A stretch of DNA of 64,000 nucleotides, taken from positions 2,168,001 through 2,232,000 of the forward strand of contig NZ_CP132342.1 in the NCBI RefSeq assembly GCF_040529055.1, given 5' to 3'. Position 1 is the first letter of the stretch, and each line of letters starts with the position of its first letter. This DNA comes from Xanthomonas sontii (GTDB taxonomy: Bacteria; Pseudomonadota; Gammaproteobacteria; Xanthomonadales; Xanthomonadaceae). Positions 20,760 to 29,144 of this stretch are shown in pieces. The position numbers and the translations under genes were made by a program. Under the pieces are notes generated by a model. The model was not told the DNA's origin and did no database searches. It was given only the letters and a program-made list of their open reading frames with translations.

Positions 20760-21995
20760 ATGTCCACGCTGCGTCCTGCCGCGCCCGTCGTTTCCTCGCC
20801 TGCTCCCGTCGCCCCGCGCAAGGTCGCGTCCGGCGTTCTGGCCGCGATCACTTCCTCGCACCTGATCAACGACATGATGCAGTCGCTGATCCTGGCGCTG
20901 TATCCGGTGCTGAAGGGCCAGTTCCAGCTCAGCTTCGCCCAGGTCGGCCTGATCACCCTCACGTACCAGATCACCGCCTCGCTGTTCCAGCCGCTGATCG
21001 GGTTGCGCACCGATCGCCGACCGGCGCCGTATTCGCTGCCGATGGGAATGAGTTCCACGCTGTGCGGGCTGTTGCTGCTGGCCTATGCGCCCAGCTTCGG
21101 CATGGTGTTGCTGGCGGCGGCCTTGGTCGGGATCGGCTCGGCGATCTTCCATCCCGAATCCTCGCGCATCGCGCGGCTGGCTTCGGGCGGCCGCCATGGC
21201 CTGGCCCAGTCGGTGTTCCAGGTCGGCGGCAATACCGGCACCGCGCTGGGGCCGCTGATCGCCGCGGCGGTGATCGTGCCCAACGGCCGCCACAGCGTGG
21301 CCTGGTTCGGCGGCGCGGCGTTGCTCGGCATCGCCTTGCTGTCCTACGTCGGGCGCTGGTACGCGCTGCACCTGCAGGCCGCGCGCGCGACGTCGCGGCC
21401 GGTCGCCGCGGTGCCGGCGCTGCCGCGCGCCACGGTGGTGCGCATCGTCGGCATCCTGCTGCTGCTGATCTTCTCCAAGTATTTCTACATCGCCGGGCTG
21501 AGCAGCTACTACACGTTCTACCTGATCCAGCGCTTCGGCATTTCGGTGCAGAGCGCGCAGTTGCACCTGTTCGCGTTCCTGCTGGCCTCGGCGCTGGGCA
21601 CGCTGATCGGCGGCCCGGTCGGCGACCGCATCGGCCGCAAGCCGGTGATCTGGGTGTCGATCCTGGGCGTGGCGCCGTTCGCGCTGGCGCTGCCGCACGT
21701 GGGCCTGCATGCGGCCACCGCGTTGACTGTGCTGATCGGCTTCGTGTTGTCCTCGGCGTTCTCCGCGATCCTGGTGTATGCGCAGGAAATGATGCCCGGA
21801 CGCATCGGCACCATCTCCGGGCTGTTCTTCGGCTTCGCCTTCGGCATGGGCGGGCTGGGCGCGGCGGTGCTGGGGCTGCTCGCCGACCATCGCGGCATCG
21901 TCTTCGTGTACCAGGTGATGTCGTTCCTTCCGCTGCTGGGCATCGTCGCCGCGCTGCTGCCGAGCCGGCGACCCGACGCCGTCGCGACGCACTAG
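20760..21995 (+). CDS. MFS transporter, fosmidomycin-resistance (Fsr)-like
   Basis: The 411-residue, 12-TM major facilitator has the Fsr-type opening SSHLINDMMQSLILALYPVL and the motifs GIGSAIFHPESSRIA, SVFQVGGNTGTALGPL and GGPVGDRIGRKPVIWVS (MFS motif A after TM8). Fsr proteins export small toxic molecules such as fosmidomycin. The gene is divergent from an AraC regulator. Its TAG stop (21993-21995) contains the first base of an IS element. Without the IS the flanking bases would also read TAG, so the protein is unchanged by the insertion. Confidence 0.88.
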   Translation: MSTLRPAAPVVSSPAPVAPRKVASGVLAAITSSHLINDMMQSLILALYPVLKGQFQLSFAQVGLITLTYQITASLFQPLIGLRTDRRPAPYSLPMGMSSTLCGLLLLAYAPSFGMVLLAAALVGIGSAIFHPESSRIARLASGGRHGLAQSVFQVGGNTGTALGPLIAAAVIVPNGRHSVAWFGGAALLGIALLSYVGRWYALHLQAARATSRPVAAVPALPRATVVRIVGILLLLIFSKYFYIAGLSSYYTFYLIQRFGISVQSAQLHLFAFLLASALGTLIGGPVGDRIGRKPVIWVSILGVAPFALALPHVGLHAATALTVLIGFVLSSAFSAILVYAQEMMPGRIGTISGLFFGFAFGMGGLGAAVLGLLADHRGIVFVYQVMSFLPLLGIVAALLPSRRPDAVATH

Positions 21996-22008
21996 GCTGT
22001 ATCGACAT

Positions 22009-22374
22009 TCATTTCAGCCACATTGGGATAGAGGCCAGATACAGGAAAGCCAAGAAATGCGTTGGCTTGCGATCGAAGCGCGTGGCGATACGGCGGAACT
22101 GCTTGAGCTTGGCGAAGCAACGTTCGATGCGATTGCGTAACCGGTAGCGTGCTTTGTCGTAGCGGCGCGGCCGCTGGCAACTGCGTGGAGGGATCACCGC
22201 CTTGGCGCCTCGTGACCTGATCAACGCCACCAGTTCCCGACTGTCATAGCCCTTGTCGGCCAGCACATATTTCGGCTTGAACCCGGCCAACAAGGCGCGC
22301 GCTTGCGTGATGTCGTTACGCTGCCCACCTGTCAGCACGACCCGCACCGGCCGGCCCTGGCTATCCACGGCCAA
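22009..22374 (-). CDS. IS5-family transposase, ORF B (catalytic part)
   Basis: ORF B is the C-terminal catalytic part, open in its frame from the A4G6 slip site near 22430 (GASDSALGRSRGGLSTKIHL precedes the nominal ATG at 22374). It supplies the second Asp (YVLADKGYDS) and the catalytic Glu (RYRLRNRIERCFAKLKQ). Its TGA lies inside the terminal inverted repeat. It is probably only made as a frameshifted fusion with ORF A. Confidence 0.88.
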   Translation of the reverse strand: MAVDSQGRPVRVVLTGGQRNDITQARALLAGFKPKYVLADKGYDSRELVALIRSRGAKAVIPPRSCQRPRRYDKARYRLRNRIERCFAKLKQFRRIATRFDRKPTHFLAFLYLASIPMWLK

Positions 22375-22388
22375 GTGGATCTTTGTGC

Positions 22389-22781
22389 TCAGGCCTCCTC
22401 GGGAGCGCCCCAGAGCCGAGTCCGAAGCCCCCCTTTTCCGGTCGCCGCCTGTGCATGCGCCCGGACGATGCTGCTATCAATCATCAGGTACTCGTTGTCT
22501 CGAGCCCGAGTCAGGCTCTGGAAAATCCGCTCCCAGACGCCCTTGGCGGCCCAACGGGTAAAGCGTTTGTGCACGCTTTTGTAGGCCCCGTAGCGCGGCG
22601 GCAGATCACTCCAGCGTGCGCCGGAGCGCAACACCCACAGCACGCCATTGACGAAAGTGCGGTTGTCGGCTGCTGTGCGGCCCGGGTCACTGGCTTTGCC
22701 TGAAAGCAAGTCTTCGATCCGCTCCCATTGGCTCTGGGTCAATTCATAGCGGCTGGGCCGCGACGTGATGGTCTTCGACAT
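22389..22781 (-). CDS. IS5-family transposase, ORF A (N-terminal part)
   Basis: The 130-residue product starts MSKTITSRPSRYELTQSQWERI and contains the N-terminal DUF4096-like domain (GVLWVLRSGARWSDLPPRYG, WAAKGVWERIF) and the first catalytic aspartate in EYLMIDSSIVRAH. The reading frame leaves the transposase at an A4G6 run (22428-22437). A -1 shift there continues into ORF B, giving a 257-residue fusion. Without the shift it ends shortly after at 22389. Confidence 0.9.
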   Translation of the reverse strand: MSKTITSRPSRYELTQSQWERIEDLLSGKASDPGRTAADNRTFVNGVLWVLRSGARWSDLPPRYGAYKSVHKRFTRWAAKGVWERIFQSLTRARDNEYLMIDSSIVRAHAQAATGKGGLRTRLWGAPEEA

Positions 22782-22919
22782 CCCAAAAAAATACCGCTGA
22801 ATGTCGATACAGCCTAGCACGACCGCGCGTGGCCGGCATCGGCCGGCGCGGACAGCTTGGCGAAAGCCAGCGGCCGCATGCTGTCGCGTCGGCCGTCGCG
22901 CCCCCATCGCCGTCTTCGC

Positions 22920-24017
22920 ATGCCTGTCATCGCCCTGGTCTCGTCCATTGCCCACGCCTGGTCCACGCTGGTCGACCTGGTCGCCAGCCACGCGGTGGCG
23001 CCGCTGCTGGCGGCGCTGCACCTGACCGGGCTCAGCGACGATCCGCACGACATCGCCGCCTCGTTGCTGGTGGCGGCATTGCAACTGTCCATCATCGGCG
23101 TGCTGTTCCGGCCGCTGGAGAGCCTGTGGCCGGCCGAGCGCTGGGAACATCGGCGGCTGGCGCGGATCGACTTCCACTACACCTGGCTGATGTTGATCGG
23201 GGTGTTCCCGCTGTTCTCGTTCCTGATCCTGACCCCGGTGGTGAACGCGCTGGGCGGCGCCGACCCCAACGCCGCGGCGGCGCCGGAGACCGGCCTGCGC
23301 CATGCCTGGCCGTGGTTGGACCGGCATCCGCTGGCGCTGTTCGCGCTGTACTACCTCGCCTACGACTTCACCTACTACTGGATGCACCGGGTGCAGCACT
23401 GGATGCCGTGGTGGTGGGCGATGCACAGCATGCACCACAGCCAGCGCCAGCTCAGCTGCTGGGCCAACGACCGCAGCAACTACCTGGACGGCATGCTGCA
23501 ATCGTTCGTGCTGGCCGCGGTGGGCATCGCCTTCGGCATCGAGGCCGACGAGTTCGCCTGGCTGATGCTGCTCGGCGAGCTGGTGCAGAACCTGTCGCAC
23601 GCCAACACCCGTTTCGGCTTCGGCCCGGTGCTCGACAAACTCCTGGTCGATCCACCGTTCCATCGCCTGCACCACATGCGCGTGGATCCGGAGCGGCCCG
23701 GCCTGCACAACTGCAACTTCGGCCAGGTGTTCGCGTTCTGGGACGTGCTGTTCGGCACCGCGCTGTACGGCGAGCCGGTGCGGCCGACCGGCGTGGGCGA
23801 CCCGATGGTGGACCGCGACAACGAGCTGGGCCTGGTGGCGCTGCAGTGGGAAGGGCTCAAGCGCTTCTGGGGCGCGGTGCGACGCCGCTCAGGGTGGACG
23901 CCGGGCGAAGTGGCGTTCGGCGAGGACTATGCGCCGATTCCGGTGGATCATGCTGGTTTGCCACTGCATGTCGAGCCGCCTGCGGCTGCGGCTTCTACGC
24001 CGGCGTCGAATGGTTGA
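22920..24017 (+). CDS. Sterol desaturase / fatty-acid hydroxylase family protein
   Basis: This 365-residue membrane di-iron enzyme carries the three histidine clusters of the family: HRVQH (156-160), HSMHH (169-173) and HRLHH (248-252), with hydrophobic segments around residues 48-62, 88-110, 138-155 and 193-220. It hydroxylates or desaturates a lipid-type substrate that cannot be named. The start is placed at ATG 22920. In-frame ATG 22878 and TTG 22857 would add an Arg-rich leader. It begins 105 bp after the IS, so its native promoter may have been separated from upstream sequence by the insertion. Confidence 0.87.
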   Translation: MPVIALVSSIAHAWSTLVDLVASHAVAPLLAALHLTGLSDDPHDIAASLLVAALQLSIIGVLFRPLESLWPAERWEHRRLARIDFHYTWLMLIGVFPLFSFLILTPVVNALGGADPNAAAAPETGLRHAWPWLDRHPLALFALYYLAYDFTYYWMHRVQHWMPWWWAMHSMHHSQRQLSCWANDRSNYLDGMLQSFVLAAVGIAFGIEADEFAWLMLLGELVQNLSHANTRFGFGPVLDKLLVDPPFHRLHHMRVDPERPGLHNCNFGQVFAFWDVLFGTALYGEPVRPTGVGDPMVDRDNELGLVALQWEGLKRFWGAVRRRSGWTPGEVAFGEDYAPIPVDHAGLPLHVEPPAAAASTPASNG

Positions 24018-24040
24018 AGGGCCGGGATTGGGGAGTCGGG

Positions 24041-24068
24041 ATGACCAGCCGTTCGGCTGTGGAAAGCA
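24041..24068. repeat. Second copy of the AGCCGTTCGGCT element
   Basis: ATGACCAGCCGTTCGGCTG followed by TGGAAAGC repeats the block at 8763-8790 and is again preceded by a GGGATTGGGGAGTCGGG run. Here it lies downstream of a stop codon and is clearly non-coding. Confidence 0.7.
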
Positions 24069-24130
24069 GGGAGTCGTAGGAGCGGTGGCGGTTGGCAATG
24101 CCGGTCCTTGCTGGCTTCGCTGGCTGTCGC

Positions 24131-24609
24131 ACCCTCACCCCAACCCCTCTCCCGAGGGGAGAGGGGCTCGGCTTTTCCCTTCTCGCCTTGGGAGAAGGTG
24201 CCCCGCAGGGGCGGATGAGGGTACGGGCGTAGCCTCGTGCACCCGAACATCGCGAGACGCCAGGCGCCGTACCCTCACCCCAACCCCTCTCCCGGGGGGA
24301 GAGGGGCTCGGCTTTTCCCCTTCTCCCCTTGGGAGAAGGTGCCCCGCAGGGGCGGATGAGGGTAGGGCGCAGCCTCGTGCCCCCGAACATCGCGAGACGC
24401 CAGGCGCCGTACCCTCACCCCAACCCCTCTCCCGGGGGGAGAGGGGCTCGGCTTTTCCCTTCTCCCCTTGGGAGAAGGTGCCCCGAAGGGGCGGATGAGG
24501 GTAGGGCGCAGCCTCGTGCCCCCAAACACCGCGAGACGCTACGCGCCGTACCCTCACCCCAACCCCTCTCTCCCACGGGACTTCCTTCGGTCGCCGGGGG
24601 GAGAGGGGC
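24131..24609. repeat. Tandem array of 140-bp units, each with a MITE-like palindromic element
   Basis: Three near-identical units start at 24131, 24271 and 24411, with a partial fourth at 24550. Each opens with ACCCTCACCCCAACCCCTCT and, about 90 bases later, closes with GGGGCGGATGAGGGT. The ends are thus imperfect inverted repeats (ACCCTCA/TGAGGGT) with two internal hairpins (CCCCTCTCCC/GGGGAGAGGGG and CTTCTCCC/GGGAGAAGG). A roughly 48-base spacer (CGCAGCCTCGTGC...CAGGCGCCGT) is copied too. Fragments of the same element are at 50780-50835 and 50876-50911. The stretch 24018-24617 has no gene. Confidence 0.85.
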
Positions 24610-24617
24610 TTACTGGC

Positions 24618-24932
24618 TCACTGTTTTTTGAGGCAACCGCTCATGAAGGTCTTGCGGGCGTCGCCCTGCAGTTTCTGCGTCGCGGCTTGCGCGTTGCAGT
24701 CCTTCATCCGCTGCTGGGAGGCGTTGCCCGCCGCCGGGGCGGTGCCGCCGCTGAGGCAGGCCTTTTGCGCGCTCTTGTACTCATCGCCTTTCTTGCCCTT
24801 GTTCTGGGCCGAGCACTTGGCCATCAGGGTCTGTTGTGCGGTTTGCGGCTTGGTCGCGGCGGCGGCCAGCAGTGGGGCGGCGGTGAAGCTCAGCAGCAGA
24901 CAGGTGGCGGCGAAGCGGGCGGAACGGGTCAT
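24618..24932 (-). CDS. psiF: PsiF-repeat periplasmic protein
   Basis: The 104-residue secreted protein has a signal peptide (MTRSARFAATCLLLSFTAAPLLAAA) and two PsiF-type repeats: QTLMAKCSAQNKGKKGDEYK...QKACLSG and QQRMKDCNAQAATQKL...RKTFMSGCLKK. PsiF is phosphate-starvation-inducible in E. coli, with function unknown; regulation by phosphate here is not shown. A GGAG ribosome site precedes the ATG. It lies downstream of the siderophore operon on the same strand, about 55 bp after xssE, so it may receive readthrough. Confidence 0.88.
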   Translation of the reverse strand: MTRSARFAATCLLLSFTAAPLLAAAATKPQTAQQTLMAKCSAQNKGKKGDEYKSAQKACLSGGTAPAAGNASQQRMKDCNAQAATQKLQGDARKTFMSGCLKKQ

Positions 24933-24986
24933 GGCGGCAGCTCCGGTTGGATGTGCCGGCAGGGTGCGCCGGCACGGGTGACCGGA

Positions 24987-26240
24987 TCATGACGCGGCGG
25001 CGGCCGAGTCGGCAATGCGGCGCTGCGGCAAGGCGTCGGCGGCCTGCGCCGGCCCGTCGAGGAACAGCATCTGTGGCGGTGGATGCATCAGGAACTGCTG
25101 GTGCGAGATGTTCCAGGCGTAGGCGCCGGCCAGCGGGAACGCCAGGAAGTCGCCCGGCGCCAGTGCGGCCACCGGCTGGTCGCGGGCCAGTACGTCCTTG
25201 GGCGTGCACAGTTGCCCGACCAGGGTCACCCGCGCATCGCGCAGCACCGGCGGCTGGGTGCCGCGCAGCACCAGGAACGGATGGTCGTGGCCTTGCGCGG
25301 CAGGCGTGCGGAAATGATGGGTGCCGCCGCGGCCGACGGCGAACTGCGCGCCATGGCTGCGCTTGATGTCCAGCACCTCCATCAGGTACCAGCCGCAGGC
25401 GACGCTGACATAGCGGCCCGGCTCCAGGCGCAGGCGCAGACCTTGGCCGTGCGTGCGCAGCAGCGCCGGCAACCCCGCGCAGAACGCGGCCCAGTCGAAC
25501 GAGGCCGCCGGATCGGCGTAGTCCACGCCGAAGCCGCCGCCGGCATTCACCGTCAGTGGGCCCAGCGCGTAGGCCTGGCGCCAGCCCTGCACGGTCTGCA
25601 GGTAGTGCGCGATCAGCCGCAACTGCAGCTGCGCATCGCGCTGGTGCGACAGCAGGTGGAAGTGGAAGCCGTCCAGGCGCAGCCCGCTCGCGCCGCGCAG
25701 CACCTGCATCGCGGCATCCAGGTCGTCCACGTCCAGGCCGAACGGCGAGGGTCGCCCGCCCATCACCAGGCGCGTGTCCTGCATGCCCGGCACCACGATG
25801 TTCAGGCGCAGGAACACCGACAACGGGCCTGTGCGCGACGCGGTGATGCGCGCCAGTCGCTGCAGCTCGCCCAGGCTTTCCACGTGCACGCTGCAGTCGG
25901 GCAGGCTGGCGGCCAGCTGCAGTTCGGTATCGAGCTTGCCGGGGCCACCGAACAGCAGTCGACGGCCCGGCTGGTGCGTGTGCAGCCATTGCAGTTCGCC
26001 GCCGGAGGCCGCCTCGAAACCGTCCACCCACGGTGCCAGCGTGCGCAGCACGGGGGGCTCGGCGTTGGCCTTGGCCGCATAGAACAGCTCGCACTCGGCC
26101 GGCAGGTGCGCGCGCAGCATCGCCGCATGCGCCTGCAGCGCGGCCAGGTCGTAGACGTAGGCGCAGACCGGGCCGTCGGCCTGCGTGCGCAACTGCGCCA
26201 GCGCCGCGTGCAGTGGTGCGGGATCGATGCGCAGGCTCAT
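24987..26240 (-). CDS. xssE: PLP-dependent decarboxylase of siderophore pathway (PvsE/XssE-like)
   Basis: The 417-residue fold-III PLP decarboxylase resembles diaminopimelate/ornithine-type decarboxylases. The PLP lysine is in LFYAAKANAEPPVL. Further family motifs are GFEAASGGELQ, FHFHLLSH, NAGGGFGVDY, LRLEPGRYVSVACGWY and, at the C terminus, QLCTPKDVL and FPLAGAYAWNISHQQFLMHP. In vibrioferrin synthesis PvsE decarboxylates the citryl-serine intermediate to the ethanolamine form; by position and family this gene should do the same. Its ATG overlaps the stop of the upstream NIS synthetase. It is the last gene of the operon. Confidence 0.88.
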   Translation of the reverse strand: MSLRIDPAPLHAALAQLRTQADGPVCAYVYDLAALQAHAAMLRAHLPAECELFYAAKANAEPPVLRTLAPWVDGFEAASGGELQWLHTHQPGRRLLFGGPGKLDTELQLAASLPDCSVHVESLGELQRLARITASRTGPLSVFLRLNIVVPGMQDTRLVMGGRPSPFGLDVDDLDAAMQVLRGASGLRLDGFHFHLLSHQRDAQLQLRLIAHYLQTVQGWRQAYALGPLTVNAGGGFGVDYADPAASFDWAAFCAGLPALLRTHGQGLRLRLEPGRYVSVACGWYLMEVLDIKRSHGAQFAVGRGGTHHFRTPAAQGHDHPFLVLRGTQPPVLRDARVTLVGQLCTPKDVLARDQPVAALAPGDFLAFPLAGAYAWNISHQQFLMHPPPQMLFLDGPAQAADALPQRRIADSAAAAS

Positions 26241-27994
26241 GCCGCCGCCTGCCGCAGCGCGGCGCTGCCGATCGGGTTGGGCAGGAAGCTGTAGTCGGCA
26301 TGGCGGTCGGCACGCTGCAGCAGGCGCAGGCGCAGGTTGTTTTTGGCCGGCAGCGGCGCGCCGTCGAGCAGGGCCTGCAGTGCCGGTTGCGTGCCGTGGC
26401 GCTGCTGCCAGCTGCGCGCGATGTCGCCGACGATCTGCCACAGCTGGCGTTCGCGGCGGTCGTGGCCGTCGGCGAGGTGGAAGATTGCTTCGGCCAGGTT
26501 GTTGACCAGCGCGCAGTAGGCGATGCGGTTCCAGCCGCGTTCGGCGCTGTAATACAGCGACTGTCGCGCGGTCTCGGACATGCCCGGCAGGCGTGCGGCC
26601 GGCCAGCGCGACGGCAGCAGCTTGGTGCCTTCGAGGTCGCGGATCCACACCTGTGTCGGCAGGCCGTCCTCGCAGCCGATCACGGTGTTCTGCAGGTGCG
26701 GCTCCAGCACGATGCCGTAGCCGAACCAGGCGCTCCACACGCCATCCAGCAGAAGTCGCGCATAGGCGCGGAACCAGGCCGCGGTGGCCGCCTCCAGGCT
26801 GCTGCCGCTGCGCTGCGCCAGCGTCTGCAGTGCGGCGGCGCAAGCCGGCTGGCCGCGTGCATCGTTGGTGAACAGCGCACCGGCCACCTGCGGGCGATAG
26901 CGTGCCCGCTGCGCCGCCGGGATCGCCTGCCGGTACAGCACGCCGAAGCTCTCGCCCAGCTCGCGGCAGGCCTGCGCATCGGCGTCCAGCGCGGAGAAGT
27001 CCAGATCGGTGGCGGCCGGCTCCAGCAGCACGTGGAAGCCGGGCACGCGCTGTGCCAGCGCCTGCCAGTCCGGCGCCAGCAGGCGGGTCAGCGCCACCGC
27101 GCTTTCCAGTTCGTACCAGGCGTTCTTGCGCACGCAGTTGGTCAGGCGCACGTGTACCGACAGCTTGAGGAAATGATCGAGCTCGGCGTGGTAGAGCGTG
27201 CGCACCGACGAGGTCGGGCGCAGCGCCAGGCCGCGTTCGCCCAGCGGCTCGATCCAGCCGCGCGCCTGCGCCTGGCGCAGCAGCGGATGCGCCAGCACGC
27301 GCTCGGCCTCCCACGGATGGCACGGGTACAGGTCGGCGCCGCCGCCAGCCTGCGCCAGCGTCGCGCGCACGTCATCGCCCTGTGCGCGATACAGGCGCGG
27401 ATCGATGCGGAACCAGAACAGCGGGAAGGCGCTGCGCGCTTCCGGCGCGCAGGCCAGCACCTGCTCCAGCGGCACGCCTTCGCGGCTCTTGGGCGTGGGA
27501 TGGAAGGCGTGGCCCCACAGCATCGACTGCTCGGCATCGATCAGCGTCTCGCCGGTGGGCTGGGCGGCGTCGGCCTGGCGCAGCAACTGCGCGGTGATGG
27601 CGATGCTGTTGGCGCTCTGCGCCAGCAGTTCCAGGTTGGGCGCGTGCTCGCCTTCGCTGAGTTCCTGCAGCAGCAGGCGCACCAGCGCCTCTGCGTCCAG
27701 GCAGTGCCACGGACGGCCGTCGGCCTTCAGGTAGGGCGCCGAGGCGAAGCGGCAGCGGCCCAGGCCGTCGGCATGCGCCAGGCGCACGCACAGCGTGGCG
27801 CCGGAGGGCAGGCGCAGGCGCAGCCAGCGCTCGCCGGCGGCAGCGATGCCGGGCCGGTCCAGGCCGCGATAGTCGAAGTCGGCCAGGCCGCGACCGAGCG
27901 CGACTTCGCGCAGGTAGCAGTTGAGCCAGCAGGTGATCGCCTGCGCTTGCGCCAGGCTGTCGTACCACGGGTCATGCATCGGCAACGGGGACAT
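26237..27994 (-). CDS. xssD: IucA/IucC-family NIS siderophore synthetase (PvsD/XssD-like)
   Basis: The 585-residue ATP-dependent ligase joins citrate (or a derivative) to an alcohol or amine. IucA/IucC hallmarks are HPTPKSREGV, YPCHPWEAERVL, LRPTSSVRTLYHAELDHFLKL, VRLTNCVRKNAW, GIVLEPHLQNTVIG and RDLEGTKLLP. In vibrioferrin synthesis PvsD adds serine to citrate; this assignment is by gene order. MSPLPMHDPW (27994) overlaps the upstream MFS gene by 23 bp. The in-frame ATG at 27979 would leave an 8-bp overlap. Its stop overlaps xssE by 4 bp. Confidence 0.92.
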   Translation of the reverse strand: MSPLPMHDPWYDSLAQAQAITCWLNCYLREVALGRGLADFDYRGLDRPGIAAAGERWLRLRLPSGATLCVRLAHADGLGRCRFASAPYLKADGRPWHCLDAEALVRLLLQELSEGEHAPNLELLAQSANSIAITAQLLRQADAAQPTGETLIDAEQSMLWGHAFHPTPKSREGVPLEQVLACAPEARSAFPLFWFRIDPRLYRAQGDDVRATLAQAGGGADLYPCHPWEAERVLAHPLLRQAQARGWIEPLGERGLALRPTSSVRTLYHAELDHFLKLSVHVRLTNCVRKNAWYELESAVALTRLLAPDWQALAQRVPGFHVLLEPAATDLDFSALDADAQACRELGESFGVLYRQAIPAAQRARYRPQVAGALFTNDARGQPACAAALQTLAQRSGSSLEAATAAWFRAYARLLLDGVWSAWFGYGIVLEPHLQNTVIGCEDGLPTQVWIRDLEGTKLLPSRWPAARLPGMSETARQSLYYSAERGWNRIAYCALVNNLAEAIFHLADGHDRRERQLWQIVGDIARSWQQRHGTQPALQALLDGAPLPAKNNLRLRLLQRADRHADYSFLPNPIGSAALRQAAA

Positions 27995-29144
27995 GGACGG
28001 TTCTCCGAACGGACGTGAGCATCAGGGCCGGCAGCAGCGCCAGCAGGGCGGCCGCGGCGGCGGCGAGGAAGGGAACGGCCAGGCCATGGCCTTGCACCAG
28101 GGCACCGGCGAGGGCGCCGCCGGCGACGCCGGCGTACTTGCCGGCGGCATCGAAGCGGCCGAACAACTGACCCGCGCCGCGCCCGCCGGCAACCTCGGCC
28201 AGGCTGCGGTTGAGGCCGCGCAGCGCCATCCACATGCCCAGGCCGAACAGCAGCCGCGCGGCGATCAACCAGCCGGGCGCCGGCGGCGCCATCTGCAGCA
28301 GGCAGGCCAGTGCGAACAGCGCCAGCCCCGCCGGCAGCGGCGACATGCGGTGGTCGCGACCGCGCCAGCACGGCATCAGCACCAGGTAGACCAGGTGCGG
28401 CAGGCTGTACAGCAGGCCGGCGACCGCGCTGCTGCCGATGCCGTGCGCTTGCGCATACGGCAGGAAGTAGGGAAAGGTCACCACCATCGCGAAACAGAAC
28501 AGGAACTGCGTGGTCCACAGCGCCCAGCGCTGGCGGCGCTGCGCCGCATCCGCCTGCGGCATCGCGGGTGTGGATGCGACTGCCGCCGGCGCGCGCGGCG
28601 GATCGGCCGGCAACCGCCAGCTCAGCGCGAAGGCCAGCAGCGGCAGCAGCGCCAGGTAGCGGTACAGCGACTGCGCCGGCCCCAGCGCGGTGGCCAGGCC
28701 GAGCAGCGCCGGTGCGGTGACCATCGCCAGGCGTGCCGAGAACTGGGTCCAGTCCAGCGCCCGCGCCAGCGAGCCACGCTGCGCCTGGCTGCTGAGATAG
28801 GCGTTGGTCGCGGCCAGCGAGCCGCCGCAGGCGCCTTGCACGACCAAGCCGACGACCAGCCAGCCCAGGTTCGGCGCGAAGCCGGCCATGAGGAAGCCAA
28901 GCGCCAGGCCGAGTTGCGCGCGCAGCAGCGAGCGCTTGCGTCCATAGCGGTCGGCCAGCCGGCCCCAGGTGCTGGCGGTGAGCGCAGTGCACAGCGTCGG
29001 CAGCACGTACAGCACGCCGCTCCAGCCGATCGCCGCACCCGGCGCGAGCTGCTGCAGCACCTGCGGCAGGAACAGCGGCATGCCCAGCGCGGTGAAGGCG
29101 GCCAGATAATGCGCGGCCAGCACCGGGCCGAGGAGGCGCTTCAT
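27972..29144 (-). CDS. xssC: MFS siderophore exporter (PvsC/XssC-like)
   Basis: The 390-residue protein has 12 predicted membrane segments and the MFS motif A GRLADRYGRKRSLL after TM2. TM5-6 contain ARLAMVTAPALLGLATAL, and the second half carries a conserved FGLGMWMALRGLNRSLAE stretch. It is embedded between two NIS synthetase genes with overlaps at both ends (ATGA at 29141-29144 upstream). The matching position in pvsABCDE is the vibrioferrin exporter PvsC, so export of the finished siderophore across the inner membrane is the likely role. Confidence 0.9.
   Translation of the reverse strand: MKRLLGPVLAAHYLAAFTALGMPLFLPQVLQQLAPGAAIGWSGVLYVLPTLCTALTASTWGRLADRYGRKRSLLRAQLGLALGFLMAGFAPNLGWLVVGLVVQGACGGSLAATNAYLSSQAQRGSLARALDWTQFSARLAMVTAPALLGLATALGPAQSLYRYLALLPLLAFALSWRLPADPPRAPAAVASTPAMPQADAAQRRQRWALWTTQFLFCFAMVVTFPYFLPYAQAHGIGSSAVAGLLYSLPHLVYLVLMPCWRGRDHRMSPLPAGLALFALACLLQMAPPAPGWLIAARLLFGLGMWMALRGLNRSLAEVAGGRGAGQLFGRFDAAGKYAGVAGGALAGALVQGHGLAVPFLAAAAAALLALLPALMLTSVRRTVHVPVADA

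Larger units (their letters stand above)
21995..22814 (-). mobile_element. IS5-family insertion sequence (IS427-like), 820 bp
   Basis: The element is bounded by 17-bp perfect terminal inverted repeats starting GGCTGTATCGACATTCA (21995-22011 and complement at 22798-22814). A TA dinucleotide flanks both ends (21993-21994 and 22815-22816), the target duplication expected of the IS427 group. It carries two overlapping-frame ORFs that together encode a DDE transposase through a -1 frameshift. Both ends, the frameshift site and all catalytic residues look intact, so it may be active. It sits precisely in the stop codon of the upstream MFS gene. Confidence 0.93.

Noticed and set aside
22815..22919. 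Extended start of the sterol-desaturase gene (TTG 22857 or ATG 22878)
   Set aside because: The added residues are mostly Arg/Pro/Ser and not membrane-like; ATG 22920 gives a better N terminus, though 22878 cannot be excluded.
24131..24609. CRISPR-like regular repeats
   Set aside because: The whole 140-bp unit including the spacer is repeated; there are no unique spacers and no cas genes.
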